From NCBI GenBank assembly GCA_964251665.1, contig CAXUKO010000002.1, positions 496,001 through 560,000 on the forward strand: a DNA stretch of 64,000 nucleotides, in the 5' to 3' direction. Shown here piece after piece: positions 62,101-64,000 of this stretch. The translations under genes and the position numbers were made by a program. Numbering within the stretch: position 1 is the stretch's first letter; each line of letters starts with the position of its first letter. This DNA is from JBBQLG01 sp964251665. Its GTDB lineage: Bacteria > Bacteroidota > Bacteroidia > Cytophagales > Spirosomataceae. Under the pieces are notes generated by a model that was not told the DNA's origin, ran no database searches, and worked only from the letters and a program-made list of their open reading frames with translations.

Positions 62101-64000
62101 TGCGCGGGTGAATCCGTCACGCTGACAGCCGCCAACTGCAATGGCACGGTACGCTGGAGCAACAATGCAACCGGATCGACGCTCACCTTTATGGCGGTTG
62201 AGTCCGGCGACTACTACGCTTACTGTACGCTTGGTAGCTGCAAGAGCGCCAACTCCAATACCATTCGGGTGAACGTTGGCACGACCGGCACAGCCCCAAC
62301 GGTAACGGCTTCGGCATTGACAGTCTGCAACGGGGCATCCGTAACTCTGACCGCTGCCAACTGCGCCGGTACGATTCTCTGGTCGGATAACCAGACGGGG
62401 CAAAGCGTAACCGTGCTGCCAACGGTTCAGGCGAATGAGTTCTACGCGGTTTGTAAGCCAACCTCAGGCACAGCCTGTGGCAGTCCGAAATCATCGACGG
62501 TGAAAATCACGGTGACGACGCCGGGCGTACCAACGGTAACCTGCAGCACCACGGTTATCTGTCCGGGCGAATCGGTGAATCTGGTCGCGGGTAACTGCGT
62601 CGGCACGCCAATGTGGAGCACCGGGGCAACAACCCCAACCATTGACGTGAAACCGACAGTGACGACAGGATACACCGTATTCTGTAAAGATGGCGCCTGT
62701 GTCAGCCCGACATCGGCCACATACACCATCATGGTGGTTCCTGTGGTAGCACCAACTGTAGCAGTATCGTCCACCAACGTCACCGCCGGGCAGAGTGTCA
62801 CGCTGACGGCCACAGGTTGCCCCGGCGTCGTGAGCTGGTCGAACAGCTTAACCGGCTCGACCATCGTCATCAAGCCAACGGCGACTATGACGCTTTACGC
62901 CCAGTGTAAATTTCGCACTTGCCTGAGCGATCCATCGGTCAGTGTGAAAGTGAACGTACCGGGTAGCTGCTTGGCAAAAGCCGGTTCGCTGACGACTGAT
63001 ACGCCGTTGATCACCGCCCAGAAAGGCAAGGTGGCAACCATCACCGCGAAGGATGCCGGTGGCCGGTTTGTACCGGCGGGCTACACTGTACTGTATGCGC
63101 TGACCAAAGGTGCTGACCTGGTTGTACAGCAGCTGAGTTCGGCGGCATCGTTCACCATAACGGCGGATACTACGGCGCTCTACACGATTCATACACTGGT
63201 ATACGATAGCAACAAGGCTGATAAAGACTACCTGGATCTGTCGACGGTTCAACTCGGCAAAACGAAGGGATCGGATATCCTGAATACTATTGCCAGCACG
63301 AAAGTCTGCGCCGACCTCGACGTGACGGGGGCGCAGGTGAAGGTGAAATACCTGCCGGCACCCGTGATTGCGACGAACACCTACACTGTCTGCTACGGCG
63401 GAACCGTATCGCTGACCGCAACGGGTTGTAATGGGGTTGTCACGTGGTTCAATCAGTACACGGGTAAGGTACTGAACCTGAAACTCTATGAAACGACCTG
63501 GCAGCGCGCAACCTGTACCGAAAACGGGGTGACGAGTGATTTCTCCAATATGATTGATGTTGAGGTTGTTAACCCAACTGTACCGACGGTGGCCAGTAAC
63601 CGCCTGACGGTCTGCGCCGGTGAGACGGCTACACTGACAGCTGTGGGTTGCGATAAAGGCGTAATCCAATGGTCAACCGGAGCAACGGGTAACAGCATCA
63701 CCGTAACGCCAACTACGGCCCTGAATGAGTTCAAGGCCAAGTGCGCCATCGGCGAGTGCGTGAGTGATTTCTCGCTGCCAGCCAAGGTGAATGTAACGGT
63801 GCCGGTTATCCCAACGATCAGCATAGCGGGTTCGGCAACGGGTGTTACCAGCACGACTACCTGCAACGGTGTACCAATAACGCTGACCGCAGCGGGTTGC
63901 CAGTCGGGTCTGACGGTGCTCTGGTCGAACAACCAGACCGGCACCAGCATCACGGTCACGCCGACTGCCAGCACTACCTATACCGCGCAGTGTTTCTCGA
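56185..64000 (+). CDS. Giant SdrD/Ig-like repeat adhesin (3' partial)
   Basis: One reading frame stays open from ATG 56185 to the right edge (2,605 codons), so the 3' end is missing. A hydrophobic export signal lies unusually late (from 56704, residue 174; cleavage near SAVAQ). Then come a DUF11-like domain (NLSVRQIAEPKRPAINTPVNYTI type, from about 56770), an Ig-like stretch, eight SdrD_B/Cna_B-like repeats of 113-128 residues (starts 57412, 57757, 58108, 58447, 58798, 59149, 59512, 59896, each with a G-x-x-V-[FW]-x-D-x-[ND]-x-[ND]-G motif), Ig-like and second DUF11 domains (60259-61160), and at least eleven Cys-containing Ig-like repeats from 61174. The start may instead be 56521, 56614 or 56671. 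It should be an exported surface protein for attachment or gliding; a T9SS signal is expected beyond the edge. Confidence 0.88.
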   Translation, partial: MKVTSTLSSTRFGNKLISLPCSGPAQLLASGGSIRLIAERFTDYLMQLAWYWLSPVRSAALRSVRPGETVTDRTSFFLPVQSLKTDQQTDPPDDPPVACLPYIVPTTTVPHAMNELSLLKRFLPDQCQWYGKRPAPNRRRATAMSMNRAVRLDAPELACSGKMPLRSAVRFQPMAALFILALTLVAALSGSASAVAQSINLSVRQIAEPKRPAINTPVNYTIIVKNSGADAATGITLRDSLPVGGTTFGSLDVLRGSGVTHTTPADFTDITIPALAPNDSVVLKLNLIVHEQGVWFNNVEVTAATGTDMNSVPGNHSLLEDDSDATCFAIPLTWYSGDQFLVSIPSGYAGIKWYRNGTQLTAPTDSAVVNSDGTLTIKGPGAYSFSTTRNGCTTGNCCNIDVVPGGLARLGNFVFEDKNVNGVQDSGEPGIASATVTLLLNGTPVKTVSTDANGLYSFDGLTPGNANSYIVQFGTPTGYTATAANVGNTATDSDASLATGRSGSYTLTAGEYNQTVDAGFYKSATIGDYVFVDTNRNGVQDGTDTPMASVTVTLYQNGNAVATTVTGVNGLYTFVDVTPGSSNSYVVGFTTPTSYSLTTPLAGTDKTIDSDVLVSGLTTSLTLASGETNTSIDAGFTPLTASLGDYVFEDVNLNGTQDGDDKPISGLVVTLLQGNTVVATTNTNQSGFYSFNNLQVGVPYSVSFTAPSGYTATLANVGDDNSDSDAGTNGLTTQPYILTASQFNQSVDAGFYKTATLGNYVFADNNKNGIQDGTDTPMASVTVTLYQNGNAVATTVTGVDGLYSFPNLTPGSSNSYAVGFSTPANYSLTTPLAGGDRAADSDVLASGLTASLTLASGETNNSIDAGFTPLTAGLGNYVFGDLNHNGIQDEGDKPISGVVVTLLQGSTVVASTTTNLSGLYSFTGLQLGVPYSVSFTAPAGLTATLANAGTDDAVDSDGDLVTGLTSQTFSLTANEFNQTIDMGYIGLASLGSYVFADNNKDGVQDTGDAPIGGVTVTLYQNGTAVATTVTDPAGLYIFTGLTPGSSNTYTIGFSTPANYSVTTPLSGTDKTKDSDLNPVTGRTTSLTLSSGEVNTTVDAGFVLPSLSDGKIGNFVWYDYNGDGRQGPTTGANAEPGVPGVSVQLYSASTNTLLRTTTTGTDGSYVFDALDSGTYYVKFTVPTGSVLTTVTAPGVPVEQNSDAGKDGKTGIITIDISQPVSSTLHTNLTVDAGVTPFGSIGDLVFLDTNGDGIQNDGNTGVSGVTVQLYDVLTGLKLDEVITNNVGTYQFDSLKAGTYQVKFVLPAGKTFTSVGQGTSATDSDANITTGLSGTITIDVKQPETSLARNNPTIDAGISGTCTTPVDLIVSANLATTTICAGGKATITATTTVSGATIQWFLSAAGGQSFTTTQSGQTLSVEPTATTTYYAQATSPAGCKSALKSVVITVPKPATPTVVSQLANVCPKTTADLTTVHATNTLLPGSVTEFHTTALATSPIVANQTAVTAGTYYLFEKTKEGCYSSPATVTVTIVDACLTDLAITKQVITPGPFHTGQQVTYSITVKNEGAIPAKSVTVSETLPAGLTYVSTTPSGEYSAATGIWTIGQLNAGASRTLLIETTLTGSGMVKNVAVVRSPDNDPGKTQNDTSQAAISTEACSLLPPRVYCAITEICKGEFTTLTARDCDGTIVWSDGQTGGIVNVRPLITTTYNASCVTTTCSSGKSKEITITVLDLKQPTILASSPTICPGGSVTLTVTGCETGKPVWSEGQQGVTSIVVQPTSKTTYTVQCRVNSCLSVPAEKTIDIGTDLPKPTVVCSTTVVCPGESVTLEAKNCIGTPLWNTQETTGSITVFPTATNNTFYVVCSSGNCISPKSDNYVIRIVTPAVPTVVASADTICVGGTVTLTAFGCEGSVIWSNGVTQATSITVSPSATQNYYAQCKVRSCLSDRSKPMTIAVVSPTVPTVSVKPAKPLFCAGESVTLTAANCNGTVRWSNNATGSTLTFMAVESGDYYAYCTLGSCKSANSNTIRVNVGTTGTAPTVTASALTVCNGASVTLTAANCAGTILWSDNQTGQSVTVLPTVQANEFYAVCKPTSGTACGSPKSSTVKITVTTPGVPTVTCSTTVICPGESVNLVAGNCVGTPMWSTGATTPTIDVKPTVTTGYTVFCKDGACVSPTSATYTIMVVPVVAPTVAVSSTNVTAGQSVTLTATGCPGVVSWSNSLTGSTIVIKPTATMTLYAQCKFRTCLSDPSVSVKVNVPGSCLAKAGSLTTDTPLITAQKGKVATITAKDAGGRFVPAGYTVLYALTKGADLVVQQLSSAASFTITADTTALYTIHTLVYDSNKADKDYLDLSTVQLGKTKGSDILNTIASTKVCADLDVTGAQVKVKYLPAPVIATNTYTVCYGGTVSLTATGCNGVVTWFNQYTGKVLNLKLYETTWQRATCTENGVTSDFSNMIDVEVVNPTVPTVASNRLTVCAGETATLTAVGCDKGVIQWSTGATGNSITVTPTTALNEFKAKCAIGECVSDFSLPAKVNVTVPVIPTISIAGSATGVTSTTTCNGVPITLTAAGCQSGLTVLWSNNQTGTSITVTPTASTTYTAQCFS
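57757..59148 (+). repeat. Duplicated two-domain unit in the SdrD repeat array
   Basis: Two kinds of SdrD-like repeat alternate: type A (57757, 58447, 59149) and type B (58108, 58798). The A-B pair 57757-58446 is closely repeated at 58447-59148, with long identical stretches such as GGCACCGATACGCCGATGGC. This points to duplication of a roughly 690-base unit. Confidence 0.75.
61387..62964 (+). repeat. Tandem Cys-containing Ig-like repeats, about 228 bases each
   Basis: Units begin near 61387, 61615, 61840, 62068, 62299, 62530 and 62752, i.e. 222-231 bases apart. Each encodes a pattern of C-x-G-[ED/GA]-S-V-T-L-x-x-x-x-C-x-G-x-x-x-W-S, then T-x-T-Y-x-x-x-C and C-[LV]-S. Further copies lie near 61174, 63367, 63580 and 63811. 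An unrelated domain (about 62965-63345) interrupts the array. Confidence 0.8.

Noticed and set aside
61429..62403. Long minus-strand frames (up to 324 codons) opposite the adhesin
   Set aside because: They mirror the repeated, GC-rich plus-strand coding sequence and have Arg/Gly-rich compositions without family features.

Overview
The window looks like chromosomal DNA of an aerobic, pigmented Bacteroidota of the order Cytophagales, probably Spirosoma or a close relative; this is inferred from gene content, not from a marker gene. The signs are SusC/SusD outer-membrane pairs, a C-terminal type IX secretion sorting domain, promoters of the Bacteroidota type (TTG, about 20 bases, TAnnTTTG), few Shine-Dalgarno sequences, and giant SdrD/Ig-like adhesins. 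There is one 100-N assembly gap (12761-12860). No rRNA, tRNA, CRISPR array, insertion sequence or prophage was seen.

Layout. 1-454 is the end of a sensor histidine kinase. 563-3578 (minus) is a retinal-based phototrophy cluster: a green-type DTE proton-pumping rhodopsin, lycopene cyclase and a Blh beta-carotene cleavage enzyme. 4115-10569 holds housekeeping and scattered genes (aspS, a ThiF/MoeB-rhodanese protein, an AT-rich GT8 glycosyltransferase, a VanX-type dipeptidase, an SpmA/SpmB-type membrane protein). 11005-14221 is a secreted TIM-barrel hydrolase-like protein with repeated C-terminal modules, broken by the assembly gap. 14458-20394 holds an NagZ/beta-lactamase-like fusion, a GT39-like membrane protein and a DUF4097 repeat protein. 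20463-24382 holds a class IV aminotransferase and a TolC/HlyD pair with no pump beside it.

24471-42402 is the most coherent accessory region. It has a GH29 fucosidase, a divergent IclR regulator, SusC, SusD, a small lipoprotein and a GH5-like glycosidase, then a set of sugar-acid genes: a UxuA-like dehydratase, an SDR, an MFS carrier, an SMP-30 lactonase, an RraA-like protein and a PQQ dehydrogenase with a cytochrome c motif. Together these suggest uptake of an oligosaccharide and oxidation of its sugar by a non-phosphorylative route (aldose, lactone, aldonate, 2-keto-3-deoxy acid, cleavage). Within it are an antisense PIN-type toxin-antitoxin pair and a secreted SGNH hydrolase whose catalytic blocks are in circularly permuted order.

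42424-55603 holds a lipase-like lipoprotein, a membrane-anchored AraC regulator, an unrecognised lipoprotein/coiled-coil pair, gpsA, a FucP-type sugar symporter with a sugar mutarotase, a GNAT acetyltransferase, cmk, an FAD oxidoreductase and a large peptidase-MA/beta-propeller/beta-barrel protein. 56185 to the right edge is one uninterrupted reading frame of more than 2,600 codons encoding a giant adhesin with eight SdrD-type repeats and at least eleven cysteine-containing Ig-like repeats; it continues beyond the window and has two sigma-54-like elements upstream.
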